Source of the DNA: Magnetococcales bacterium WMHbin3
GTDB taxonomy: Bacteria; Pseudomonadota; Magnetococcia; Magnetococcales; Magnetaquicoccaceae
NCBI GenBank assembly: GCA_002753185.1
Contig: PDZX01000001.1
Location: forward strand, 1-64,000
Reading direction: 5' to 3'
Length of the DNA stretch: 64,000 nucleotides
How positions within the stretch are numbered: the stretch's first letter is position 1; the number at the start of each line of letters is the position of its first letter. The translations under genes were made by a program, and so were the position numbers. The notes beneath the pieces are model-generated. The model saw only the letters and a list, made by a program, of their open reading frames with translations, ran no database searches and was not told the DNA's origin. Positions 28,291 through 35,413 of the stretch are shown here, in pieces.

Positions 28291-28805
28291 ACAGGAACCC
28301 GCCGGAACCTTTGGTCGTTCATGGCTGGAGGCTTTTCGCGCATCCACTGTTCCTCGTCCAAATCGAGGGACTGTTTCGGCAGGTCGAGGCATTTCGGCAA
28401 TTGGACCCGGTCGGGTACGTGAACAGGAATGCCAGCAAGCGTCTGGCGGCCATCACGAAATTGGCATTCGATGTCATCCCGCAAGATCCGTCCCGACCGG
28501 AGTATCGGCAAGGCGGCACGCTTGGCGATCATTACAAGCATTGGTGCCGGGCGAAATTTTTCCAACAGTATCGGATTTTTTTTCGTTATCGTGCTTCAGG
28601 CAAGGTGATCGTGTTCGCCTGGGTCAACGACGAAAAGACCAGGCGTGCCTACGAGAGCAGTGACGACGCGTACCGGGTGTTTGGCAAGATGCTCGAAAGC
28701 GGCCATCCGCCTGATGACTGGAACCAGTTGCTGGCCGAGGCCCGTGTCGAGGGGCAACGCTTGCAACGGTTCGCCGCCGGCTTTCCCCGGCAGGGGACTC
28801 CTTAA
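28287..28805 (+). CDS. yhaV: Type II toxin YhaV (RelE-superfamily RNase)
   Basis: The protein has 172 residues, close to E. coli YhaV (about 154). Family text is clear: VHGWRLFAHPLFLVQIE at the start, KRLAAITKLAFDVIPQDPSR, YRQGGTLGDHYKHWCRAKFF-QQYRIFFRY and KVIVFAWVNDEKTRRAYES. YhaV cleaves mRNA during translation and is held by PrlF. The coding sequence is complete, so the toxin is probably active. The second direct-repeat copy starts 22 bases after its stop. Confidence 0.88.
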   Translation: MNRNPPEPLVVHGWRLFAHPLFLVQIEGLFRQVEAFRQLDPVGYVNRNASKRLAAITKLAFDVIPQDPSRPEYRQGGTLGDHYKHWCRAKFFQQYRIFFRYRASGKVIVFAWVNDEKTRRAYESSDDAYRVFGKMLESGHPPDDWNQLLAEARVEGQRLQRFAAGFPRQGTP

Positions 28806-28827
28806 AAAATTGGTAATTGTTCAGGTA

Positions 28828-28855
28828 GATCGCTCCTTCCAGGTCACCATAGATC
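28828..28855. repeat. 28-bp direct repeat, right copy, flanking prlF-yhaV
   Basis: The partner of 27844-27871, with 3 mismatches. On the minus strand both copies encode related peptide text (IHGDLE/IYGDLE). A short signal-peptide-like reading frame (MRQTVLIVMGVLLLFPCPQS, from 28935) runs into this copy, so the repeat may come from a gene split by the insertion. Confidence 0.55.
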
Positions 28856-28984
28856 CGTCGTCCCTCGCCGTGGATCGATTGCGGGCATGGGAACAGCAAT
28901 AGCACTCCCATGACGATGAGGACGGTCTGGCGCATTGGGGACCCGTTGGCGTACCTGGAAGAATTGGCAATCACAGGTACGATT

Positions 28985-29033
28985 CTAAGGATTCCTTAGT
29001 ATCCTTGCAAGAGGTAAGCTAAGAAAATCTTAG
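28985..29033. promoter_or_regulatory. Two 15-bp palindromic operators upstream of the XRE gene
   Basis: CTAAGGA-T-TCCTTAG (28985-28999) and CTAAGA-AAA-TCTTAG (29019-29033) are perfect inverted repeats of the same length with a shared CTAAG...CTTAG frame. Their centres are 34 bases apart, about three helical turns. A paired-operator arrangement is expected for a dimeric XRE autorepressor encoded 30 bases downstream. Confidence 0.6.
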
Positions 29034-29063
29034 TCCACGTCAACTTCATGGGCATGGACCAAG

Positions 29064-29372
29064 ATGGCCAGGACACCGATAGCAAAGCGACTCAAGGAGG
29101 CGAGAGACCGGTTGAATCTCTCTCAAACCGACCTGGGAATTGCCGCCGGGATGGACCCCTCTGGCGCAAGCGCCAGGATGAACCAGTACGAGCGGGACAA
29201 GCACGTACCTGACTTTCAGACCATGAAACGCATTGCCGCCGTCCTGGGCTGCCCCGTTCCCTACTTTTACGCCGAGGATGATACCCTTGCCGCGATCTTG
29301 TCGCACATGGGGCGGATGGATGATGCGGGAAAGGCGGCAATACTGGAGATGCTGAAACGAGCAGGCGTTTAG
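29064..29372 (+). CDS. XRE-family transcriptional regulator
   Basis: The protein has 102 residues. The HTH_3 domain occupies about 6-66: KRLKEARDRLNLSQTDLGIA, then SARMNQYERDKHVPDFQTMK and RIAAVLGCPVPYFYAEDD. The C-terminal 30 residues are a helical dimer arm. It is a Cro/cI-type repressor and the two palindromes upstream are its likely sites. A 50-base block that is almost pure A+T (29373-29425) follows the stop. It probably belongs to the mobile toxin-antitoxin patch. Confidence 0.85.
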   Translation: MARTPIAKRLKEARDRLNLSQTDLGIAAGMDPSGASARMNQYERDKHVPDFQTMKRIAAVLGCPVPYFYAEDDTLAAILSHMGRMDDAGKAAILEMLKRAGV

Positions 29373-29474
29373 AAAATATTAATTATATTTATAAATATTA
29401 TTATAATAAAAATCAAAAATTATCCAGGCGCCATGCCAATGGCAGCCAGTTGGCGTATCGCGTCGTGCTTCGCC

Positions 29475-29553
29475 TCAAGAAAATAAATCGGAGTGGGTGC
29501 CGGTACGGATAGTGTGTGTGGACGATGACGGGCAGGCGGATGACGAGCGACAT
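29475..29553 (-). pseudogene. C-terminal scrap of a RelE/YafQ-type toxin
   Basis: Directly after the RelB/DinJ stop, one minus-strand frame ends TIRTGTHSDLFS then TGA. The RTGTHSDLF ending is characteristic of YafQ/RelE-family toxins (E. coli YafQ ends ERTGTHAALFG). Only about 10 recognisable residues remain and the toxin body is absent, so the toxin gene was deleted while the antitoxin was kept. Confidence 0.5.
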
Positions 29554-29811
29554 CTATCGATATTTCGCTCGGAGATCTTCCAGATTCTCCCATTCGGTGA
29601 GATGCTGCCCTGCCAGGGCATCTTGCATGGCATTGCGTGTGGTTTCATTAGGCAATTTGATCAGGAAAGGCAGGCCACGATGCATGACCACTTGCCGATA
29701 GAACAAGGTGATCGCTTCCGTCGCGGAAATCCCAAGAGCCTGCAAGATTGCCTCGGCATCGTTTTTGACGGACGGTTCAATCCGCGCCCGGATGATCGAA
29801 CGCTTTGCCAT
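29554..29811 (-). CDS. RelB/DinJ-family antitoxin (orphan)
   Basis: The protein has 85 residues. The ribbon-helix-helix N-terminus (SIIRARIEPSVKNDAEAILQ, then ALGISATEAITLFYRQVVMH) and PFLIKLPNETTRNAMQDA match DinJ. The C-terminus (LTEWENLEDLRAKYR) would bind the toxin. AAAGGGAG precedes the ATG. The normal downstream toxin gene is reduced to a scrap, so this antitoxin is an orphan. It may still repress its promoter or counteract a toxin elsewhere. Confidence 0.85.
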   Translation of the reverse strand: MAKRSIIRARIEPSVKNDAEAILQALGISATEAITLFYRQVVMHRGLPFLIKLPNETTRNAMQDALAGQHLTEWENLEDLRAKYR

Positions 29812-30091
29812 GACCGTTCTCCCTTTCTTCTGTTGGCACTGATGATCTTCATTTGTACCATAATTTGGAGAACATGCTCAATTCTCACATTGCCGCGTGG
29901 CGGACTTTCATGGTAAGACGGCGACGAAACCACTGAGCAAGGGATGACCGCAGCAGGAACGCTGGCCTCGGAGAGCACTCCGTCATCATGAACTTGTGTC
30001 CGGAAAATGGGCTGGGGTACAATGGTCCGATTCCGGCGCGCGGTGGCATGTGCGACCCGCCCCGGTCGATTCCCTCCCCGGAGATGGATGC

Positions 30092-31462
30092 ATGTCGCCA
30101 CGGATCATGATCACCGCCCCGCGCAAGAGTTGCGGCAAGACCACCGTCACCATCGGCCTGGCGGCGGCGTGGAAACAGCTCGGCCTGACGGTGCGGGCTT
30201 TCAAGAAGGGGCCGGATTTCATCGACCCCATGTGGCTCGCCAAGGCCAGCGGCCATGTGTGCCGCAATCTGGATTTTCATCTGATGGGGGAAGAGGCGGT
30301 TTGCGACCATTTTCTCGCCCATGCCGCCGGCTGCGACGTCGCCCTGGTCGAGGGCAATCACGGCTATTTCGACGGCCAGGACCTGGAAGGCGGGGATTGC
30401 AGCGCCGCCCTGGCCAAACGGCTGCAAACCCCGGCGATCCTGGTGGTGGATTGCAAGGGGACCTCACGCGGCATCGCCCCCTTGATCAACGGCCATCTCG
30501 CCTTTCCGGACGGCGGCTGGATCCGGGGCGTGATCCTCAACAACGTCGCCTCCCCGCGCCACGAAAAACGCCTGCGCCAGGTCCTGGAACGCTATTGCCC
30601 GCTGCCGGTGCTCGGCTGCCTGCCCCGCTCCGGCGCGATCGCCATCGTGGAACGCCACCTCGGCCTGCAACCCGTGGCCGAGGAGGAACCCCTCCTGGAA
30701 CGCATCCTGACGATTCGCGATTTCATCTCCCGACACGTGGACGTGGCGGGGATCCTGGAACTGGCCCGCTCCGCCCCGCCACTGCCCGCGCCAACCCCAC
30801 GGGCCGTCACGCTCCCGGCCTCGCGCGTCCGGGTGGCGGTGGCCATGGACCAGGCAACCCATTTCTATTATCCGGAAAACCTGGAGGCGCTCCAAACCCT
30901 CGGCGTGGAACTGCGCCCCTTTTCCCTGCTCAACGACGCCACGCTCCCGGAGGCCGACGGACTCTACATCGGCGGCGGCTTCCCGGAGGTGTTCATGGAA
31001 CGCCTGGCCGCCAACCGGCCCCTGTTGAGCCGCATCCGGGATGCCGCCGAGACCGGAATGCCCGTCTACGCCGAATGCGGCGGGCTGATGGTCCTGGCCG
31101 AATCCCTCGTCTGGGGCGGTCGCGAGGCCGCCATGATCGGCGCGCTCCCCATCGCCCTGAGCATGGAAGCCAAGCCCGTCGGCTACGGGTACATGGAGAT
31201 CGAAGGGAGCGGCCTGCTGCCATGGCCAGGAGAGGGGCGGCGCATCCGCTGCCATGAATTCCACCACTCCCGCGTCATCCGTCAGGGCGAGGGGATCCGT
31301 CACGCCTTCCGGGTCCGCCGGGGGTTCGGGGTGGATGGCGAAGGCGATGGCATCCTCTACCGCAACATCCTGGCCTGCTATGCCCATTTTCACGCCCTGG
31401 CCGCCGAGGGGTGGGCAGGGTTTCTGGCCGATTTTTGGGCCGGCAAAAAAAAATCAACATAG
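30092..31462 (+). CDS. dsrN: DsrN, sirohaem amidase (cobyrinate a,c-diamide synthase-like)
   Basis: The protein has 456 residues, with GGAG 9 bases before the ATG. An N-terminal ATP-binding domain (about 1-190) opens with MITAPRKSCGKTTVTIGLAA and includes KKGPDFIDPMW. A class I glutamine amidotransferase domain (about 245-450) has the nucleophile Cys in VYAECGGLMVLAE and a late His in CHEFHHS. The family makes cobyrinate diamide. Next to dsrEFH and dsrJOP it is better read as DsrN, which amidates sirohaem for sulfite reductase. CbiA/CobB is the alternative, but no other cobalamin gene is nearby. Confidence 0.82.
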   Translation: MSPRIMITAPRKSCGKTTVTIGLAAAWKQLGLTVRAFKKGPDFIDPMWLAKASGHVCRNLDFHLMGEEAVCDHFLAHAAGCDVALVEGNHGYFDGQDLEGGDCSAALAKRLQTPAILVVDCKGTSRGIAPLINGHLAFPDGGWIRGVILNNVASPRHEKRLRQVLERYCPLPVLGCLPRSGAIAIVERHLGLQPVAEEEPLLERILTIRDFISRHVDVAGILELARSAPPLPAPTPRAVTLPASRVRVAVAMDQATHFYYPENLEALQTLGVELRPFSLLNDATLPEADGLYIGGGFPEVFMERLAANRPLLSRIRDAAETGMPVYAECGGLMVLAESLVWGGREAAMIGALPIALSMEAKPVGYGYMEIEGSGLLPWPGEGRRIRCHEFHHSRVIRQGEGIRHAFRVRRGFGVDGEGDGILYRNILACYAHFHALAAEGWAGFLADFWAGKKKST

Positions 31463-31485
31463 TCGGTTTCAATATCAACAAATCG

Positions 31486-31494
31486 TGATATACT
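31486..31494 (+). promoter_or_regulatory. Candidate extended -10 promoter of dsrE
   Basis: TGATATACT (extended -10, TGN plus TATACT) lies in the 95-base gap between dsrN and dsrE, about 64 bases before the dsrE ATG. The -35 is poor. It would allow dsrEFHJOP to be transcribed apart from dsrN. Confidence 0.35.
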
Positions 31495-31557
31495 GATGCG
31501 ATGTATGGACGATGATGTCCGGCGCCCCCCCGTAACCATGAGAGAGAGATCGGAACC

Positions 31558-31914
31558 ATGAAACTTGCGGTATGTATTTACGAAGGGCCTTATAATCACG
31601 AGGCCTCGGATACGGCCTATAATTTTATTCAGGCCGCCTTGAAACGCGGACACGAGTTCAAGGGCATTTTCTTTTATCATGATGGTGTCTATAATGTCAC
31701 CAAGCTGATGGAACCCCCCCAGGATGACCGGCATATCGCCAACCGCTGGTCGCAACTCGGCGCCACCGGCATCGATATCGTCGTCTGCATCGCGGCGGCC
31801 AAACGGCGTGGCATCGTGGACGACGTCCTGGTGCCGAACGTCCGGATCTCCGGACTTGGACAATTGACCATGATGGCCATCGAAGCCGACCGGCTCGTGG
31901 TCTTCGGCGACTGA
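31558..31914 (+). CDS. dsrE: DsrE, sulfurtransferase subunit
   Basis: The protein has 118 residues. The DsrE/F fold is evident (KLAVCIYEGPYNHEASDTAY, then a long helix and the GIFFYHDGV strand). Cys77 in DIVVCIAAAKRRGI is the equivalent of the active-site persulfide Cys of DsrE in Allochromatium. In the DsrE2F2H2 hexamer it passes sulfur to DsrC in the cytoplasm. DsrEFH is the marker of the oxidative (sulfur-oxidising) Dsr pathway. dsrF follows after 15 bases. Confidence 0.93.
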   Translation: MKLAVCIYEGPYNHEASDTAYNFIQAALKRGHEFKGIFFYHDGVYNVTKLMEPPQDDRHIANRWSQLGATGIDIVVCIAAAKRRGIVDDVLVPNVRISGLGQLTMMAIEADRLVVFGD

Positions 31915-31929
31915 TAAGGAGCGCGCGCG

Positions 31930-32331
31930 ATGTCGGAAGAAAAGAAAAAGATCATGTTCACCGTGCGCAAGGCGCCGCATGGCTCCATCTACGTCTATGA
32001 GGGCCTGGAGGTCAAGCTGATCATGGCCGCCTACGACGCGGACATCTCGGTGGTCTTCGTGGACGACGGGGTCTTCGCCGTCAAACAGGGCCAGAATACC
32101 AAGGCGCTGGGCATCAAGGGCTTCGCGGCCACCTACGGCGCTCTGGTCGATTACGAGATCACCAAGGTCTTCGTGGATCGCCAATCCATGGAGGAGCGCG
32201 GCATGAGCGAGGACGACCTGCTGGTGATCGGCGAGGACGAGGATACCGAGGAGCCGATCAAACCCCAGGTGGTCGATAGCGACGAAATCGCGGCCATGAT
32301 GGCCGAACAGCACAATATTCTTGCCTTCTAA
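31930..32331 (+). CDS. dsrF: DsrF, sulfurtransferase subunit
   Basis: The protein has 133 residues with the DsrF pattern (FTVRKAPHGSIYVYEGLEV, VVFVDDGVFAVKQGQNT, YEITKVFVDRQSMEERG). It has no cysteine at all, consistent with DsrF being a structural subunit of the DsrEFH hexamer. The C-terminus is acidic and ends MAEQHNILAF. It sits between dsrE and dsrH with gaps of 15 and 12 bases. Confidence 0.92.
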   Translation: MSEEKKKIMFTVRKAPHGSIYVYEGLEVKLIMAAYDADISVVFVDDGVFAVKQGQNTKALGIKGFAATYGALVDYEITKVFVDRQSMEERGMSEDDLLVIGEDEDTEEPIKPQVVDSDEIAAMMAEQHNILAF

Positions 32332-32343
32332 GGAATTCTGGCC

Positions 32344-32637
32344 ATGCTGCATACCGTGAACAAATCCCCCTTCCAGAACACCACCCTGGAAAGCTGCATC
32401 CGCTTCACCCGTCCCGGCGACGTCATCCTCCTGATCGAGGACGGCGTGCTCGCCGCCCAGGCCGACACCAGCAAGAGCGACATGCTCTCGCAGGCCATGG
32501 CCACGGCCGAGGTCTACGCCCTTCAGGCCGACCTCCAGGCCCGCGCCCTGACCGAGCTGGTGCCCGGCGTCAAGGTCACCGATTACGAAGGCTTCGTGGA
32601 ACTGGTGGAAAAACACTCCACCCACGCCTGGCTGTGA
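32344..32637 (+). CDS. dsrH: DsrH, sulfurtransferase subunit
   Basis: The protein has 97 residues. It starts MLHTVNKSPFQNTTLESCIR, with Cys18 corresponding to the conserved DsrH cysteine, followed by PGDVILLIEDGVLAAQ. It is the third member of the DsrEFH hexamer that exchanges sulfur with DsrC. The stop lies 23 bases before the dsrJ GTG. Confidence 0.93.
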   Translation: MLHTVNKSPFQNTTLESCIRFTRPGDVILLIEDGVLAAQADTSKSDMLSQAMATAEVYALQADLQARALTELVPGVKVTDYEGFVELVEKHSTHAWL

Positions 32638-32660
32638 CGGAACATGGAGGAGGCGCAACC

Positions 32661-33029
32661 GTGAATTCTCCCATACTCCCGGTCGGAGATCGGTCGCGGA
32701 TCTCCTTCCGGAAAGGCATCGTTGGCCTGCTGTTGTTCATGCTGGCCGTTCTGGTCCTGCTCCCGCAAGGGAGCTGGGCCGCGCCCCCACAGCCGGAAAA
32801 GGCCGTGCGGGGACCCTGCGTGCGCGACCCGGAGTGGATGCGTCGCAATCATATGGACTTTTTGAAACACAAACGCGAGGCGACCGTGCGGGAAGGGAAA
32901 TTCGTCAAGGCGGAATCCTTTCTCGCCTGCGCCGATTGCCACCAAAGCCGGGAACGGTTCTGCGACCGTTGCCATGCCTACGTGGCCGTGGCGCCCAACT
33001 GTTTCGAGTGTCATCAATATCCCAAATGA
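32661..33029 (+). CDS. dsrJ: DsrJ, periplasmic triheme cytochrome c
   Basis: The protein has 122 residues from the GTG that has GGAGG 8 bases upstream; a GTG 27 bases earlier lacks a site. A signal anchor (about 18-38) exports it. Three CXXCH haem motifs are at 90-94 (CADCH), 101-105 (CDRCH) and 114-118 (CFECH). Cys53 in RGPCVRDPEW is positioned like the cysteine that gives one DsrJ haem its unusual His/Cys ligation. DsrJ works with DsrO and DsrP (and DsrMK, not seen here) in the transmembrane electron complex. Confidence 0.92.
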   Translation: MNSPILPVGDRSRISFRKGIVGLLLFMLAVLVLLPQGSWAAPPQPEKAVRGPCVRDPEWMRRNHMDFLKHKREATVREGKFVKAESFLACADCHQSRERFCDRCHAYVAVAPNCFECHQYPK

Positions 33030-33050
33030 CCCTTTTCGGAAGCTTCAGTC

Positions 33051-33806
33051 ATGACCATGGATAGAAGATCGGTATTGGGACTGGGAGGAGCCATCGCCGC
33101 CGGGGTGGTCCTGGCCCCGGGCATGTACCTGGTGGCCGCGCCCCAGACGCCCTCGGACGCCCCCAAGGATCCTGCGGAATCCCCACCGCCAAAACGATGG
33201 GCCATGCTCATCGATACCACCAAATGCTCCGCCAGTTGCACGGCCTGTGTCGATGCCTGCCGTCAGGAAAACAACGTCCCGCTATTCGGCGATCCGGAAC
33301 GGGATATCTACTGGATCCGCAAGGTGGAACTGCGTGACAAGGGGCTGCGCAAACCCCCGGTGAGCCTCCCGGTGTTGTGCAACCACTGCGAAAATCCGCC
33401 CTGCGTCCACGTCTGTCCCACCGCCGCCTCCTTCACCCGCAAGGATGGCGTGGTGCTGATCGACAAACACCGCTGCATCGGCTGCCGCTACTGCATCATC
33501 GCCTGCCCCTACAAGGCGCGGTCGCTGGTCTACTACAAGACCAAACCCCCCGCCAACACCAACAAGGCAGTGCCCATCCGCGCGGCGGGCGTGGTGGAAA
33601 AATGCACCTTCTGCGTCCATCGCATCGACAACGGCGAACCACCCGCCTGCGTGGCCGCCTGTCAGGGCGCCGAAAAGGGGGCCATGATCTTCGGCGATAT
33701 CAACGATCCCCAGTCGGAAATCTCCCAAAGACTTCTGACGGTGAAGACTCAAACCATGCGGCCGGATCTGGGTCTGAAACCCCAGGTTCACTATCAGGGA
33801 ATCTAG
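33051..33806 (+). CDS. dsrO: DsrO, periplasmic four-cluster iron-sulfur protein
   Basis: The protein has 251 residues. The N-terminus (DRRSVLGLGG plus a hydrophobic stretch) is a Tat-type signal for export of the folded protein. Ferredoxin-type Cys groups follow: CSASCTACVDAC (about 62-73), CNHCENPPCVHVCP, CIGCRYCIIACP and CTFCVHRIDNGEPPACVAAC. Together they hold up to four [4Fe-4S] clusters that carry electrons between DsrJ and DsrP. The dsrP start is 9 bases downstream. Confidence 0.93.
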   Translation: MTMDRRSVLGLGGAIAAGVVLAPGMYLVAAPQTPSDAPKDPAESPPPKRWAMLIDTTKCSASCTACVDACRQENNVPLFGDPERDIYWIRKVELRDKGLRKPPVSLPVLCNHCENPPCVHVCPTAASFTRKDGVVLIDKHRCIGCRYCIIACPYKARSLVYYKTKPPANTNKAVPIRAAGVVEKCTFCVHRIDNGEPPACVAACQGAEKGAMIFGDINDPQSEISQRLLTVKTQTMRPDLGLKPQVHYQGI

Positions 33807-33815
33807 GAGGGAACG

Positions 33816-35012
33816 ATGCTCAGCGAATATTCCGTCGTCGAGGGACGTTCCGGACATTTCTTCAGGATCCTGGGCGGCCTGGCGCTCCTGGCCCTGATGG
33901 GAGTGGGGGCTTTCTTCTACATCGAGCACCACGGCCATGCCGTCACCGGCATGAACAACCAGATCGTCTGGGGCCTGCCCCACATCTTCGCCATCTCCCT
34001 GCTGGTGATGGCCTCCGGCGCCCTGAACATGGGCTCCATGTCCACGGTCTTCGCGGTCAAGCAGTTCGAGCAGTTCGGCCGCTTTTCCGCCTTCCTCTCC
34101 ATCGCCCTGCTGGCCGGAGGGCTGACCGTGCTGATGCTCGACCTGGGACGTCCGGACAACATGCTTCTGCCCATGGTCTACATGAACTTCCGCTCCATGT
34201 TCACCTGGAACGTCTTCCTGTATACCGGGTTTGCGACCCTGTGCCTGCTCTATCTGTGGTCCATGTTCGAGTACAAGCAGTACAAGAAATTCATCGGCAC
34301 CGTGGCCTTCGGCTGGCGGTTGGTCCTGACCACCGGCACCGGCTCCATCTTCGGCGTGATTCAGGGGCGCGAGGTGTTCGGTTCCGCCATCACCGCCCCC
34401 ACCTTCGTCGCCGCATCTCTCACCTCCGGCACGGCCATCGGCATCCTGCTTTTGGTCTACGCCTATCGCAATACCGACCGCTTTATGGATGACCGGCTGA
34501 TCTTCGGTATGCGCAATGCGTTGATCTTCTTCATGATGCTCTTCGCCTACCTGCTGGTGGTGGAGAAATTCACCCGCTTCTACGATCCAGCCTCCTACGA
34601 CGTGCAAATCTGGATCCTGACCGGCAGTTGGGCCTGGCTCTACTGGGGCGGGGTGTGGGGCGTGGGGGTGATCATTCCCTTGCTCCTGCTCTTCAATCAC
34701 TCCATAGGCAACCGGGTGGGTGGCATCACCCTGGCATCCGGTTTCGTGGTGGCTGGCGTCTTCTGCTTCGTGGGCCATGTGCTGTTGGCCGGGCAAGCCT
34801 ATCCCCTCGACCTTTTCCCCGGCTATGCCGTCTCCAGCCCCTTCCTCGATGGCGTGGTGGGCAGCTATACCCCGACCTTGCCGGAACTCTTTCTCGGTCT
34901 GGGTGGCGTGGGCGTGTCGGGCGTGATCTTCCTGTTGGGCGTCCGCTTCCTGCGCATGCTGCCCAAACAGGGCGTGGCCCCTGAGGGATGGGAACTGCCC
35001 TGGAGTCCGTGA
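33816..35012 (+). CDS. dsrP: DsrP, NrfD-family quinone-interacting membrane subunit
   Basis: The protein has 398 residues, almost entirely hydrophobic, with about ten membrane helices (for example LALLALMGVGAFFYIEH, IFAISLLVMASGALNMG, LIFFMMLFAYLLVVEKF). The NrfD/PsrC-like fold exchanges electrons with the quinone pool for DsrO. A GGAGG-type site (AGGAGGGAACG) precedes the ATG. It is the last dsr gene, and a strong 15-bp hairpin follows. Confidence 0.92.
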   Translation: MLSEYSVVEGRSGHFFRILGGLALLALMGVGAFFYIEHHGHAVTGMNNQIVWGLPHIFAISLLVMASGALNMGSMSTVFAVKQFEQFGRFSAFLSIALLAGGLTVLMLDLGRPDNMLLPMVYMNFRSMFTWNVFLYTGFATLCLLYLWSMFEYKQYKKFIGTVAFGWRLVLTTGTGSIFGVIQGREVFGSAITAPTFVAASLTSGTAIGILLLVYAYRNTDRFMDDRLIFGMRNALIFFMMLFAYLLVVEKFTRFYDPASYDVQIWILTGSWAWLYWGGVWGVGVIIPLLLLFNHSIGNRVGGITLASGFVVAGVFCFVGHVLLAGQAYPLDLFPGYAVSSPFLDGVVGSYTPTLPELFLGLGGVGVSGVIFLLGVRFLRMLPKQGVAPEGWELPWSP

Positions 35013-35018
35013 GCCTCC

Positions 35019-35061
35019 CCCGTCCTTCCCGCCATCGAGACGTATGGGCGGGAAGGACGGG
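35019..35061 (+). terminator. 15-bp hairpin between dsrP and the secretion operon
   Basis: A perfect inverted repeat (CCCGTCCTTCCCGCC at 35019-35033, complement at 35047-35061) has a 13-base loop. It ends at the base before the next ATG and contains its AAGGA ribosome-binding site. With no T-run it may be a weak terminator for dsr, a translation mask for the downstream gene, or both. Confidence 0.6.
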
Positions 35062-35403
35062 ATGAGTCTTCTGTTGCGCGCCCTGGACCAGGCGGCCAGG
35101 AGTCCGCGTCGGCAACCGGCCTGCCGCACGCATCGTCTTTCCCGCCCCACGCCTTTGCCGACACGTCGTCTCCGCCATCATCGCCGGGTGTTCACCTTTT
35201 TGCTGTTGGCTCTTCTGTTTGGGAGCATTATCACGTATCATTCATGGCGGGTCGTGGCGCCGGAACCGGAAGAGACCCTGTTCGGGATGCGTCACAGCCG
35301 CCTCTTGTCTGCCCGCCCCGTGCTGGAAGCGGACTCCGTGGCCGGCGCGGACCATGTGGAAGGGATTCTCCTCGTCAAAAGCGTGCGTTGTGGAATGTGT
35401 TGA
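35062..35403 (+). CDS. Small bitopic GspB-like protein heading the type II secretion genes
   Basis: The protein has 113 residues. The start MSLLLRALDQAARSP is like the N-termini of GspB/ExeA-associated proteins (MSLLLKALEKAE type). A very basic stretch (about 18-45) precedes one membrane helix (FTFLLLALLFGSIITYHSW, about 43-61). A short periplasmic tail ends VRCGMC. It probably helps assemble or anchor the secretin. The ATG with AAGGA 5 bases upstream was preferred over an earlier ATG. gspD starts 10 bases after the stop. I am not certain of the family. Confidence 0.5.
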   Translation: MSLLLRALDQAARSPRRQPACRTHRLSRPTPLPTRRLRHHRRVFTFLLLALLFGSIITYHSWRVVAPEPEETLFGMRHSRLLSARPVLEADSVAGADHVEGILLVKSVRCGMC

Positions 35404-35413
35404 GCCAGTGTCC

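Noticed and set aside
28624-28974. 116-codon minus-strand frame opposite yhaV with a signal-peptide-like start
   Set aside because: Most of it is antisense to yhaV and no ribosome-binding site precedes the ATG. Only its first 40 codons are of interest, as a possible split gene.
29812-30091. Possible riboswitch in the leader of dsrN, considered because of its cobyrinate-synthase homology
   Set aside because: I could not find a cobalamin-riboswitch core or a convincing set of paired helices.
30092-31462. Reading the gene as CbiA/CobB of cobalamin synthesis
   Set aside because: The dsr context fits DsrN better and no other cobalamin gene is nearby. It remains the main alternative.
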